Shown: positions 1 through 7,768 of the stretch, one piece after another
How the letters are laid out: the number at the start of each line of letters is the position of its first letter
Position numbering within the stretch: the first letter of the stretch is position 1
Source of the DNA: an uncultured Bacteroidales bacterium
Lineage (GTDB): Bacteria; Bacteroidota; Bacteroidia; Bacteroidales; WCHB1-69
NCBI GenBank assembly: GCA_937901455.1
Contig: CALDIA010000004.1
Location: 1 to 15,508 of the forward strand
Direction: 5' to 3'
DNA length: 15,508 nt
Position numbers and translations under genes: made by a program
The notes under the pieces: model-generated
Databases searched by the model: none
Seen by the model: the letters and a program-made list of their open reading frames with translations, nothing else
What the model was told of the DNA's origin: nothing

Positions 1-494
1 ACGACTTGGTAGCCGGCCTCGCCGAGCCACTCGCCGATCTCGTCAGAGTAGATGACCTCGGTGTTGCAGAAACTTTTGGGCATGATGCCGAATGTCTCCT
101 TCAATAACTCCTCCTGCAAGCGGATCTGTTCTAAAAAGGTGCTCTTGTTGTTAAGGGAAGCGATACTGTGGGTGTAGGTGTTGCCTGTTATCTCCACACA
201 GCCCGTGGCCAGCAACTCCTTGAAACTGTCTATTACCTCTGGACAATATTGCTTGAACAGGTTGAGGGAACTGCCTGAGATGCTGAAACTCAACTTGAAC
301 TGTTTGTTGTATTTCTCTATCAGTTTCAACATCATTTTGTTGGCGGGCAGGTAGCAGCGCTCAGCCAGACGTTGGGTGAGATAGCGGTTCTGATAATCAT
401 CAAAGTAGTCGTGTCGCTCATTGATGTCGAAGAACCTATAGGTGCGCAGCCGGAATGGCTGGCTAATCTGAAAGTGAAAGCATATATTTTTCAT
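1..494 (-). CDS. GH57 alpha-amylase-type glycoside hydrolase, N-terminal part (runs off left edge)
   Basis: The first 164 codons are visible; the C-terminal part lies outside the window. The protein begins MKNICFHFQISQPFRLRTYR. The QPFRLR stretch matches GH57 conserved region 1 (normally HQP), ITGNTYTHS (residues 102-110) matches region 2, and FCNTEVIYSDE (142-152) matches region 3. Region 3 carries the catalytic nucleophile Glu, here E146. GH57 enzymes of this type act on alpha-1,4-glucans and are usually cytoplasmic; no signal peptide is visible. The ATG lies one base after the TGA of the upstream glycosyltransferase gene, so the two are almost certainly co-transcribed and perhaps translationally coupled. 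Odd: position 11 is Ser where GH57 enzymes usually have His. The acid/base Asp lies in the missing part, so activity cannot be judged. Assignment to GH57 is firm; the exact specificity (alpha-amylase, glucanotransferase or inactive amylase-like homologue) is not. Confidence 0.85.
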   Translation of the reverse strand, partial: MKNICFHFQISQPFRLRTYRFFDINERHDYFDDYQNRYLTQRLAERCYLPANKMMLKLIEKYNKQFKLSFSISGSSLNLFKQYCPEVIDSFKELLATGCVEITGNTYTHSIASLNNKSTFLEQIRLQEELLKETFGIMPKSFCNTEVIYSDEIGEWLGEAGYQV

Positions 495-495
495 A

Positions 496-1773
496 TCATA
501 CAAATTTTTCATAAATGAATTTGAGTCTCTTGGCCACGTTTTCCCATTTCAGGTTGTTGGCCTCTGTCTGGCCTTTTTTTGACAGCAAGTGGTAGAGGGA
601 TGGGTAGTGGAGGATGCCGTAGATGGCGTCTGCCATGGCGTTGATGTCCCAAAAGTCCACCTTGATGGCGTATTGAAGAACTTCGGAGACGCCTGATTGT
701 TTGGAGATGATGACGGGCACTTTTGATTGCATGGCCTCCAAAGGTGATATGCCGAATGGCTCGGAGATGGAGGGCATGACATACACGTCGCTCATACCGA
801 ACATTTTGTCGATGTCGGTACCGCGTAGGAAGCCGGTGAAGTGGAAACGGTCGGAAATGCCCAGCTCGGCCACACGGTTGATGACGGCGGACATCATGTC
901 ACCGTCGCCGGCCAACACAAAGCGCACGTTGGGGTCCCTGTCGAGCACCATCTTGGCAGTTTCCACAAAGTAGATAGGACCTTTCTGAAAGGTGACGCGC
1001 CCCAGAAAGGTGACGATCTTCTCGTCCACATTCCGGGCAAAGGCATGTTTGGTGGGGTTGGGGACCACAGCGTTATGCAGGGTGAAAACCTTTTCAGCGG
1101 GGATGCCGTATTTTTCTATGACAATCTGGCGTGTCAGGTTGCTGACGGCACACACCGCATCGGCGGCCATCATGCCCTCACGTTCCATGTTATAGACAAT
1201 ATCATTACGGTTGTTCTCCCCTGAACGGTCGTATTCGGTGGCGTGAATGTGCACCACTAACGGCTTGCCGCTTACCTGTTTCGCCGCTATGCCCGCCCGG
1301 TAAGTCAGCCAGTCGTGGGCATGGATGATGTCAAACTGCTCCTGCTTGGCAATCTCGGCGGCCACTTCGGCATAGCGGGCCACCTCCTGCATCAGGTTCG
1401 AACCGTAACCCGAGGTGAAAATGTAACGTCGCTTGCCATCCGCATGATGATCGTTGAACAGACCGCTGTCAAGCTGGTTCACCACGTTGTAGTAATCGTC
1501 TAACCCGATGTAAGGAATTAACTTGCTGTTGACTTGCAGGTAAGAGACGTTGGGATTTTGGATATATTGGTAAGAGTTCCGTATGTCCACCTCCACATCG
1601 CTGGCATTGATGACCTTGACATAGGTAGGGTCCTCATCTCCGGAGGCTTTGGGCATGACGAATGCCACGTCCACCCCATTGAGCGACAACCCCTTGGTGA
1701 GACCGTAGCAGGCGGTGCCTAAACCACCTGAGATGTGCGGCGGAAATTCCCATCCAAACATTAGTACTTTCAT
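496..1773 (-). CDS. GT-B fold glycosyltransferase (GT4/GT5-like), candidate glycogen synthase
   Basis: A 425-residue GT-B glycosyltransferase. The N-terminal Rossmann domain opens with MKVLMFGWEFPP and a glycine-rich acceptor/donor loop HISGGLGT (13-20), comparable to the KTGGL loop of glycogen/starch synthases. DIIHAHDW (148-155) is a typical motif of the family. The C-terminal nucleotide-sugar domain has GRVTFQKGP (258-266) and the E-x7-E motif, E338 and E346, in SEPFGISPLEAM. No signal peptide or membrane segment is seen, so it should be cytoplasmic. Its place between a glycogen debranching enzyme and a GH57 enzyme suggests it elongates an alpha-1,4-glucan from a nucleotide-glucose donor; this is inferred from context. 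It is shorter than classical GlgA (about 480 residues). A role in another glycan cannot be excluded from sequence. It starts 28 bases after the debranching enzyme stop and ends one base before the GH57 start. Confidence 0.85.
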   Translation of the reverse strand: MKVLMFGWEFPPHISGGLGTACYGLTKGLSLNGVDVAFVMPKASGDEDPTYVKVINASDVEVDIRNSYQYIQNPNVSYLQVNSKLIPYIGLDDYYNVVNQLDSGLFNDHHADGKRRYIFTSGYGSNLMQEVARYAEVAAEIAKQEQFDIIHAHDWLTYRAGIAAKQVSGKPLVVHIHATEYDRSGENNRNDIVYNMEREGMMAADAVCAVSNLTRQIVIEKYGIPAEKVFTLHNAVVPNPTKHAFARNVDEKIVTFLGRVTFQKGPIYFVETAKMVLDRDPNVRFVLAGDGDMMSAVINRVAELGISDRFHFTGFLRGTDIDKMFGMSDVYVMPSISEPFGISPLEAMQSKVPVIISKQSGVSEVLQYAIKVDFWDINAMADAIYGILHYPSLYHLLSKKGQTEANNLKWENVAKRLKFIYEKFV

Positions 1774-1801
1774 ATCGTTTTGTGTTTATGCATTCATTAA
1801 A

Positions 1802-3748
1802 TTATTTTCCAGCATGCTGGTCAAGGCGCCATTTGATGTAAAGAAGCGCTGCTACACTCCATGCCTGAGAGATGCACCCGTTGGGCTTGAAGGGAGGATC
1901 GCCATCTGTGATCTCAGCAATGGTGGAAACACCATAGGAGGTCATGCAACTGTCGAAGCGATACAATACTTTCTCTAAGAATGGGATGCACGACTCTTGA
2001 TAAACGGCAAGCATACCATCGGTGAAAGGAAATAGCAACCATATCCAGCAGGTTCCCTGATGGTAGGCGGCATCTCGCTCAGCTTGATTGCCAAAATAGT
2101 GACCTTTGTACTCGGAATCGTTGGGGGAAAGACTGCGAATGCCCTTCTCGGTAAGCAACTCCTCGCAAGTTCTCTTCAAAATAAGCTGTCGTATCTTTTC
2201 ACTAATGGGACAGTAAGGCAACGAGGCGGCAATCATCATGTTGGGACGAACCTGGAAGTTCTTGTAGTCGCCGTTTACATAGTCGGCCAAGTAGCCAATC
2301 TCCTTTGACCAAAACGTTTCCTTGAAGACGGCGGGGAAGTCTTTGATCAGGTTTTCCCAATCAGTCACAAACTCTTTGTCCTTGGCGAGGTGTGCCATTT
2401 CAATGCTGAACCTCACGGCATTGTACCATAGGGCATTGATTTCCACCTGACAGCCGGTTCTCGGGGTTACGGGTGTTCCGTCCACGATGGCATCCATCCA
2501 GGTAAGGGCAAGGTTGTCGCCACCGGCATAAATCAAGCCGTTGTCAAGGCGGTGAATGTGGTTGAGTGTCCCATAGCGATAGGCGTTGAGGATTTTCTTC
2601 ATGGTGTCGCCGTACTCATGCCATATTTTGCGTTGACTGTGGGTGTATTCAGTATATAGTTGGAGTGCGCGGAAGAACCATAACGGGGCGTCCACAGAGT
2701 TGTAGGCAGCTTGGTCGCCCTGCCCGATATTGGGGAAGAGCCCCTCGCTCATCTCCGTAATCATATTGTCCATAATCTCTTTACATAATTCGGGCTTGTC
2801 AAGGGCAAGGGTCAGGCCCGGCAAGGCAATGAAGGTGTCGCGTCCCCACCGGCCAAACCATGGGTAGCCGGCAATGACCTCCGTTTTGCCATGACGTTTG
2901 ACGATGAATTGCTCCGCGGCGTTCTTCAAGCAGTTGAAGAAAGAGGAACGGTTGGTGTGGTAGTGACTCTCCTGCTTGTACAACTCTGCCAAGGTGGAGG
3001 AATCTATGGGCTCAGTGCCGATGGTGATGTAAAACTCCTTGGAGGCAACTTCTGCAGCCAAATGCCCTGGCAAGAAAAGGTCCTCGTGACCGTCATAGCC
3101 ACGATGCAACTCCTCCTCGTATTCCACATTGAAGTACCACTGCGGGTCGTGTTGGTATTGCACAGGCTCCGAACACTGGATATATACAGGAGTGTACTGG
3201 TCGTACAGACAGAATCCAACCCCGTGGTCCACAGATTGATAGGCACTATTGACCGCATCGTTGCAGTGGGTGAGACTGTGGATGGAGCGGAATGCCAACA
3301 ACGGATTGAAAAGGAAGGAGGCTGTCTCAAAGTCATCTAAAATGGTGTACTTGATAATAAGCCGGTCGGCCTCGTTCAGGAATAGAATCTCCTTAGTGAA
3401 GTTGAACTTGCCCACTCTGTACAGATAGGATGGAATATTGTCGGCGGAGAATTGTTGGAGGTACTTGTTGCCTTTTGGGTCAATCACACCTCCTTTGTAT
3501 TGGATAATCCCGATATGGAAATCCATGTTGTTGATAACGATGGTTTCATTCAGGGACGAGACGAGGAGATGCCTCTCGCCGTTGAAGCGGTCTTGTGGTA
3601 CGATGAACAGTCCATGATATTTTCGGGTGTTGAGCCCTACTAGGGAGGTGGTGGCAAAGGAGCCGGTTCTGCTACAGCGCAGAATTTCCCTGGATTTGGA
3701 GAAGCTCAGGTTCACAAGGTCGTTTTTTTCAAATTGTATATAGCTCAT
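1802..3748 (-). CDS. Glycogen debranching enzyme (amylo-alpha-1,6-glucosidase, GH133 type)
   Basis: A 648-residue protein of the bacterial GDE type. The N-terminal beta-rich domain (about 1-270) shows the family hallmark LVGLNTRKYHGLFIVP (36-51). The C-terminal (alpha/alpha)6-barrel carries GYPWFGRWGRDTFIALPG (294-311), SVDAPLWFF (351-359), TWMDA (416-420), RTGCQVEINALWYNA (430-444) and YHQGTCWIWLLFPF (562-575). These acidic motifs line the active site in this family. The enzyme removes alpha-1,6-linked glucose at branch points of glycogen; unlike eukaryotic debranching enzymes it lacks the GH13 transferase half, as is usual in bacteria. No signal peptide is seen, so it should be cytoplasmic. 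It is the third gene of the minus-strand operon, 19 bases after the HdrA-like gene and 28 bases before the glycosyltransferase. The length is normal and no key motif is missing. Confidence 0.93.
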   Translation of the reverse strand: MSYIQFEKNDLVNLSFSKSREILRCSRTGSFATTSLVGLNTRKYHGLFIVPQDRFNGERHLLVSSLNETIVINNMDFHIGIIQYKGGVIDPKGNKYLQQFSADNIPSYLYRVGKFNFTKEILFLNEADRLIIKYTILDDFETASFLFNPLLAFRSIHSLTHCNDAVNSAYQSVDHGVGFCLYDQYTPVYIQCSEPVQYQHDPQWYFNVEYEEELHRGYDGHEDLFLPGHLAAEVASKEFYITIGTEPIDSSTLAELYKQESHYHTNRSSFFNCLKNAAEQFIVKRHGKTEVIAGYPWFGRWGRDTFIALPGLTLALDKPELCKEIMDNMITEMSEGLFPNIGQGDQAAYNSVDAPLWFFRALQLYTEYTHSQRKIWHEYGDTMKKILNAYRYGTLNHIHRLDNGLIYAGGDNLALTWMDAIVDGTPVTPRTGCQVEINALWYNAVRFSIEMAHLAKDKEFVTDWENLIKDFPAVFKETFWSKEIGYLADYVNGDYKNFQVRPNMMIAASLPYCPISEKIRQLILKRTCEELLTEKGIRSLSPNDSEYKGHYFGNQAERDAAYHQGTCWIWLLFPFTDGMLAVYQESCIPFLEKVLYRFDSCMTSYGVSTIAEITDGDPPFKPNGCISQAWSVAALLYIKWRLDQHAGK

Positions 3749-3767
3749 AATGAAGAGAGAAAGGTTA

Positions 3768-4775
3768 TTATGAAATCTGTTCTAAAATGGTGACGGCCGC
3801 GGCACGGGCGTCTTGAATGGTGTCGGTTACTGACATGGGTCGTTTGCAAGCACCAGCCAGGAAGAGACCTTTGCGCTCGGTGCAATTGTCGGTGAGGTGC
3901 TCTGACAAGCTCTTGGCGAAGTGGTAGGGGCCGGCAATGCCTGCGGCCTGCGCCAGTGTCTGGGTACCCTCCGACGGGCACATGCCCACCATCAACACCA
4001 GAAGGTCAGTGTCCATGTTCAGAGGCAGACCCATCAGGGTGTCCTCTGCCTTGAGCTGCACTTTGTGGTCATAGGTGGCCGCAGCCTCTGAAATACGACC
4101 CCGAATGAAGTTGACGGAGTATTGTTCCTGTGCGGTGCGATACATCTCCTCAAAGCCCTGTCCCCACATGCGAAGGTCCATATAGAAAACGAATGCTGAG
4201 GCGTCGGGCAGCATCTTGCGGACCTCGATAGCCTGCTTGACAGCCGTCACGCAACACACCTTGGAGCAGTAGTGGTTGCCCGATTTTTCATCGCGAGAGC
4301 CCACGCATTGCAGAAACGTCACACTCTTGGGCGTTTCGTTGAAAGCGTTGACAATACGTTCCTCCCGTATCATCTTCTCCAAGTCTATGGAAGTGATGAT
4401 GCTTGGGTAGATGCCATATCCCAGCTCCTCTTTTTTGCTGGCATCAAACACTTGATAGCCGGTGGCGAGCACTACATGGTTGGCAAGGTGTGTGGTGCCG
4501 GCGGCTTCCTTCAGTTCCCAACCGCCCTCCAGAGGGCGGAGGTCGGTAATGTCGGTTCCATAGTGGGGGGTAATGTTCGGGTTGTGCAACTTCTCAGTCA
4601 ACGTGTCGGCCAGTTCATCGGCAGAGGAGAAGTCGGGAAACAATAATGCTTTGTTGCGTATGTTGCACAGCGGAGCCGTCTCCTTCTCGAAGAGGTCAAC
4701 ATCGTGTTGTTTTGCTAAAACGGAGGCCACTTCAATGCCGGCTACACCGGCTCCTATGATGGCGATTTTTGACAT
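3768..4775 (-). CDS. HdrA-like FAD-dependent oxidoreductase (minimal heterodisulfide reductase A homologue)
   Basis: A 335-residue flavoprotein. The N-terminal dinucleotide-binding fold reads IAIIGAGVAGIE (4-15), with E30 at the end of beta-2 for the FAD ribose and a second motif ATGY (104-107). The HdrA signature is QCVGSRDEKSGNHYC followed by SKVCC: cysteines 157, 170, 174 and 175, the conserved Cys set of HdrA proteins. The C-terminal FAD motif GLFLAGACKRPMSVTDT (303-319) is present. Methanogen HdrA is about 650 residues with extra ferredoxin motifs; here those are absent, leaving only the flavin core with its central Cys cluster. The gene follows the HdrB-like gene by 53 bases, so the two products probably form a complex that moves electrons between flavin and Fe-S centres. 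The redox partners cannot be told from sequence. Bacteroidota do not make CoM/CoB, so a true heterodisulfide substrate is unlikely. Confidence 0.85.
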   Translation of the reverse strand: MSKIAIIGAGVAGIEVASVLAKQHDVDLFEKETAPLCNIRNKALLFPDFSSADELADTLTEKLHNPNITPHYGTDITDLRPLEGGWELKEAAGTTHLANHVVLATGYQVFDASKKEELGYGIYPSIITSIDLEKMIREERIVNAFNETPKSVTFLQCVGSRDEKSGNHYCSKVCCVTAVKQAIEVRKMLPDASAFVFYMDLRMWGQGFEEMYRTAQEQYSVNFIRGRISEAAATYDHKVQLKAEDTLMGLPLNMDTDLLVLMVGMCPSEGTQTLAQAAGIAGPYHFAKSLSEHLTDNCTERKGLFLAGACKRPMSVTDTIQDARAAAVTILEQIS

Positions 4776-4790
4776 AATGGTAGGGTTTTC

Positions 4791-4835
4791 AGTGAATGTT
4801 GATTAAGTGAATGATAAATGAGTGAATGTTATACT
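4791..4835. repeat. Three direct repeats with a 15-base period between the hdrB-like and hdrA-like genes
   Basis: The octamer AGTGAATG (CATTCACT on the coding strand) begins at 4791, 4806 and 4821, an exact 15-base period. The other 7 bases of each unit are AT-rich and not conserved. The array fills the spacer between the HdrB-like stop codon (4829-4831) and the HdrA-like start, slightly overlapping the stop. It may be simple slippage, or a repeated binding site in the intercistronic mRNA; neither can be settled from sequence. Confidence 0.7.
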
Positions 4836-5884
4836 TTAAGAACTGTGGGTTTGTTTGGTAGCGGGAGCACGGAACCGTCCACACCCTTGTATTTGTCGTT
4901 AGGGTTGTATGCAATGCCTATTTTGTTGAGCAGGCTTTCGCACTGCACTTGGTGAATCTGGAGGCCTAATACCCAAGGGTCATAGCCGAGCAGGAGACCG
5001 GCCATCTCCTCGTACGTAAGAACGGGAATGCCGTAGCCAGCCTTGTCGTAGGTCTTATGCTCCATTTCAGCGATAGTGTACTGCCATTTGTCGAGGAACA
5101 TGGCACATCCAGGGCAGTTGGCCACGATGAAGTCGGGTTCGTAAGGCTCCATGGACTCAAACTTTTTTCGGGAGTTGGCCACGGAGTAGCCGCGGTTTTC
5201 CTGTACGAGATACTGCCGGAATCCAAACCCGCAGCAATGGCGGCGTTCCGGGTAGTCAACGGCCTCTCCGCCCCAGGCTTCTATCATGCCAGCCAGCACG
5301 TAGGGAAACTCGGCGTTGCCCACACCATGCTTAGGAAAGATTTTGGCATAGTGGCAGCCGATGTGCTCCACCACACGCAAAGGCTTGCCCGTAAAACGGT
5401 TCACCAGTTGGAACTTCATCTTCTCCTTCAGCTCGTGGCGGAAAGCATATATGATGTCGGATGGGTGGGCGACGTTCTTAGGCAGGTTGAAAGTGCGCCC
5501 CGTAGCCTTGTATAACAGGTCTCGTGCCTGATCCAACAAGGCAGGATCCTCCGCCCATTTCTCTAACATCTCCGTGATGACCCCAAAAGAGGTGACACAC
5601 GATGGCACATAGTTTTCGTAGCCCTTTTCGGTCATGAGTGAAAATAGACGGGCTACTATCGTCATGGTAGTCTCAAAAGGAACTACATCGGAATGGTAGC
5701 CAATGCCTGTGCACGTGTGCTGGTGAGAAGAATCGTAAATGTCTAATCCCAAGTCGTTACGCAAAATGTTCAAAAAGGCAGCCTCAGAGCCAGGAAAGAA
5801 AGTCTGGCGTATGCAACTGCGCTCATAGAAGTAGTGGTCTTTGGCAATGGTCTTCTGATATTCGTTCCAATAACGTTTCGCCAT
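4829..5884 (-). CDS. HdrB-like CCG-domain protein (heterodisulfide reductase subunit B homologue)
   Basis: A 351-residue protein with two CCG-type halves. The C-terminal half has the complete motif: C177 (HIGCHYAK), C217-C218 in HCCGFGFRQ, and C257/C260 in ANCPGCAMF, with spacing of 39 and 38 residues. In HdrB this arrangement binds a non-cubane [4Fe-4S] cluster. The N-terminal half keeps only C24, C58 (HTCTGIGYH, one Cys of the expected pair) and C96 (SCVTSFG, where CxxC is expected), so its cluster site is degenerate. No signal peptide is seen. It is the first gene of the minus-strand operon, with a -7 box 27 bases upstream of the ATG, and is followed by the HdrA-like gene. No HdrC-like ferredoxin gene is adjacent. 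Family assignment is strong; substrate and physiological role are unknown. Confidence 0.85.
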   Translation of the reverse strand: MAKRYWNEYQKTIAKDHYFYERSCIRQTFFPGSEAAFLNILRNDLGLDIYDSSHQHTCTGIGYHSDVVPFETTMTIVARLFSLMTEKGYENYVPSCVTSFGVITEMLEKWAEDPALLDQARDLLYKATGRTFNLPKNVAHPSDIIYAFRHELKEKMKFQLVNRFTGKPLRVVEHIGCHYAKIFPKHGVGNAEFPYVLAGMIEAWGGEAVDYPERRHCCGFGFRQYLVQENRGYSVANSRKKFESMEPYEPDFIVANCPGCAMFLDKWQYTIAEMEHKTYDKAGYGIPVLTYEEMAGLLLGYDPWVLGLQIHQVQCESLLNKIGIAYNPNDKYKGVDGSVLPLPNKPTVLKV

Positions 5885-5910
5885 ATTAATATAGTATTAT
5901 ATATAGGCCG

Positions 5911-5918
5911 CAAACATA
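5911..5918 (-). promoter_or_regulatory. Bacteroidota -7 promoter box for the hdr/glycogen operon
   Basis: Read on the minus strand this is TATGTTTG, a full match to the Bacteroidota -7 consensus TAnnTTTG. It predicts a transcript start about 20 bases before the ATG at 5884. I see no convincing TTTG -33 element at the right distance, so strength is uncertain. It faces away from the plus-strand promoter that starts about 10 bases further on. Confidence 0.55.
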
Positions 5919-5926
5919 CGAAATAT

Positions 5927-5957
5927 TTTGTATAGTTGTATTTTTTTTCTAATTTTG
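5927..5957 (+). promoter_or_regulatory. Bacteroidota promoter (-33 TTTG, -7 TAATTTTG) for the Na/Pi cotransporter gene
   Basis: TTTG at 5927-5930 and TAATTTTG at 5950-5957 are separated by 19 bases, matching the Bacteroidota sigma-ABfr consensus (TTTG, 19-21 bases, TAnnTTTG). The predicted transcript start near 5964 gives a leader of about 58 bases before the ATG at 6022. The intergenic region 5885-6021 contains this promoter and the opposing -7 box, and nothing else I can name. Confidence 0.7.
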
Positions 5958-6021
5958 CACCCTCATTTTTTTGATAAAAAAAGAAGTTTGATGACTGTTT
6001 TTTTCAACTTTCAAACATAAA

Positions 6022-7707
6022 ATGGATATTACACTGATTTTCTCAGCTCTTCTAACCCTTACTGCTGGTATTGGTATTTTTCTGGTGGCTTGTCAGATGA
6101 TGAGCGCCAACCTTGAATCGGCATCATCCAACAAATTAAAGAATCTTTTTTCAAAGGCTTCCAAGAACAATCTGATTGGAGTAGGTATCGGTACCGTAGG
6201 AACGGCGGCGATTCAGAGCTCTGGAGCCATTACGGTGATGACCATCGGTATGGTGAACGCAGGCATCATATCCCTGACGCAGGCGGCCACCATTATCTAT
6301 GGCGCTAACATCGGTACGACCGTCACGGCCCAGATTGTGGCCTTGGGTATGTTCGGAGGTGCTGGAACAATCACCCTTGCCGTGATTTTTTCCGCCCTTG
6401 CTGGCGTAGGAGCCTTTATCTCTATCTTTGCAAAAAAGGAACTCTGGAAACGACTCGGTGGTATCCTTACCGGCTTTGGTATGCTCTTCGTTGGCCTTGA
6501 GATGATGAGCGGCTCCATGGCTGATTTCGCGGCCATGGACTCTGTGAAACTCTTCCTCGCCAATATCACTAATCCTATGGTGGTCGTGCTGGTCGGTGTC
6601 CTGCTCACCGCCATTATTCAAAGCTCTTCCGTCATGACCTCCATCGCACTGGCTATGGTTGTTTCAGGCCTTGTGTCCATCGACCAGGGCATCTTTTTGA
6701 CTATGGGATCCAACATCGGGTCGTGCGTGGTTGCTTTGGTGGCAGGACTTACCAGTGGGCAAAATGCCAAGCGCACAGCCCTAATCCACCTGTTCTTCAA
6801 TGTGACAGGCGTGCTCATCTTCCTCTGCGTGGAGGCATTGATATGGCTGCTTACCGGTGCCACCTACGGCTCTATCTTCACACAACTTTTTCCCCATGCC
6901 CCCCAAACCCAACTGGCAATGTTCCACACCTTCTTCAATGTGGTGACAGTCCTTGTCTTTCTCCCGCTGACCCCTCTGCTTATTAGGGTGGTGTGCAAGA
7001 TAGTGCCTGAAAGCAAAGACCCCGTTGACCCCAACGCCCCGCATCTATACTATATAGACCAAAACATGTTGAAGACCCCGCCCGTGGCTTTGCAGCAGAC
7101 AAAGGCCGAAATTCTCAACATGGCCGATATTGCGATGGAAAACTTCAATCGTTCCCTGAAGATTATCAGTACGATGAATTTTAAGGATGTGGATAAGTTT
7201 AACCAGATGGAGGTGGAACTCAACTTCCTTAATGTGGAGATTGTGGATTTTGTTGTACACCTTGCCGAAACCAGCCAACTGAGCCGGAAAGACCATGTCT
7301 ATCTCTCCACCACATTCCGTTCGGTCAGAGACCTGGAACGTATCGGCGACTATGCGGAGAATATTGTGGAGTATGCCGAAAGCCTGCGCTCCCTACAGCA
7401 AACATTTTCTGACGATGCTCTGGAAGAGATTGCAAACCTCCGTAATTATATTAATAACCTTTACGTGGAGGTGAAGAATGCTTATATTTTGGAAGATACT
7501 GCTGCCCTGGAGCGGGCTAATGTGATAGAGGAACATATTGATGAGATTACAAAGCAAATGGAAGACAACCATATTGTGCGCCTTAGCAAGGGTGTATGCT
7601 CCGCCGATGTGGGTGCCCAGTATCTGTCACTCTCCTCCAATGCTGAACGTGTGGCCGACCACCTGATTAATGTGGGCAAGTCCATACGGAGTTATTACGA
7701 GTTGTAA
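6022..7707 (+). CDS. Na+/phosphate cotransporter family protein with C-terminal PhoU-like domain
   Basis: A 561-residue inner-membrane protein. The membrane part (about 1-330) holds the two inverted family repeats, each with a QSS motif: QSSGAITVMT (65-74) and QSSSVMTSIAL (200-210). Each is followed by a glycine-rich loop, GANIGTTVTAQ (94-104) and GSNIGSCVVAL (229-239). These repeats form the phosphate and sodium pathway in NptA/SLC34-type carriers. The cytoplasmic C-terminal part (about 355-561) is a helical PhoU-like domain with E/D-rich helices ERIGDYAENI (439-448) and ERVADHLINV (542-551), the metal-binding type motif of PhoU. This fusion is common in bacteria and probably couples uptake to phosphate signalling. 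The start at 6022 lies downstream of a good promoter and no other start fits better. The gene ends 61 bases before the S41 protease and is probably its own transcription unit. Confidence 0.92.
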   Translation: MDITLIFSALLTLTAGIGIFLVACQMMSANLESASSNKLKNLFSKASKNNLIGVGIGTVGTAAIQSSGAITVMTIGMVNAGIISLTQAATIIYGANIGTTVTAQIVALGMFGGAGTITLAVIFSALAGVGAFISIFAKKELWKRLGGILTGFGMLFVGLEMMSGSMADFAAMDSVKLFLANITNPMVVVLVGVLLTAIIQSSSVMTSIALAMVVSGLVSIDQGIFLTMGSNIGSCVVALVAGLTSGQNAKRTALIHLFFNVTGVLIFLCVEALIWLLTGATYGSIFTQLFPHAPQTQLAMFHTFFNVVTVLVFLPLTPLLIRVVCKIVPESKDPVDPNAPHLYYIDQNMLKTPPVALQQTKAEILNMADIAMENFNRSLKIISTMNFKDVDKFNQMEVELNFLNVEIVDFVVHLAETSQLSRKDHVYLSTTFRSVRDLERIGDYAENIVEYAESLRSLQQTFSDDALEEIANLRNYINNLYVEVKNAYILEDTAALERANVIEEHIDEITKQMEDNHIVRLSKGVCSADVGAQYLSLSSNAERVADHLINVGKSIRSYYEL

Positions 7708-7737
7708 AAGGAGCGTTTCGTTTTTTCTTTTTTTTAT

Positions 7738-7745
7738 TATTTTTG
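7738..7745 (+). promoter_or_regulatory. -7 promoter box for the S41 protease gene
   Basis: TATTTTTG matches TAnnTTTG; a near match to the upstream element (TTTC at 7716-7719) lies 18 bases before it. The predicted start near 7752 excludes an upstream in-frame ATG at 7670 and favours the ATG at 7769. Confidence 0.55.
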
Positions 7746-7768
7746 CCGCCCCTAATAATAGTGTCAAG

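Noticed and set aside
7670..7768. 33-codon N-terminal extension of the S41 protease
   Set aside because: It would overlap the transporter gene and contain the protease's own -7 box; the signal peptide begins at 7769.
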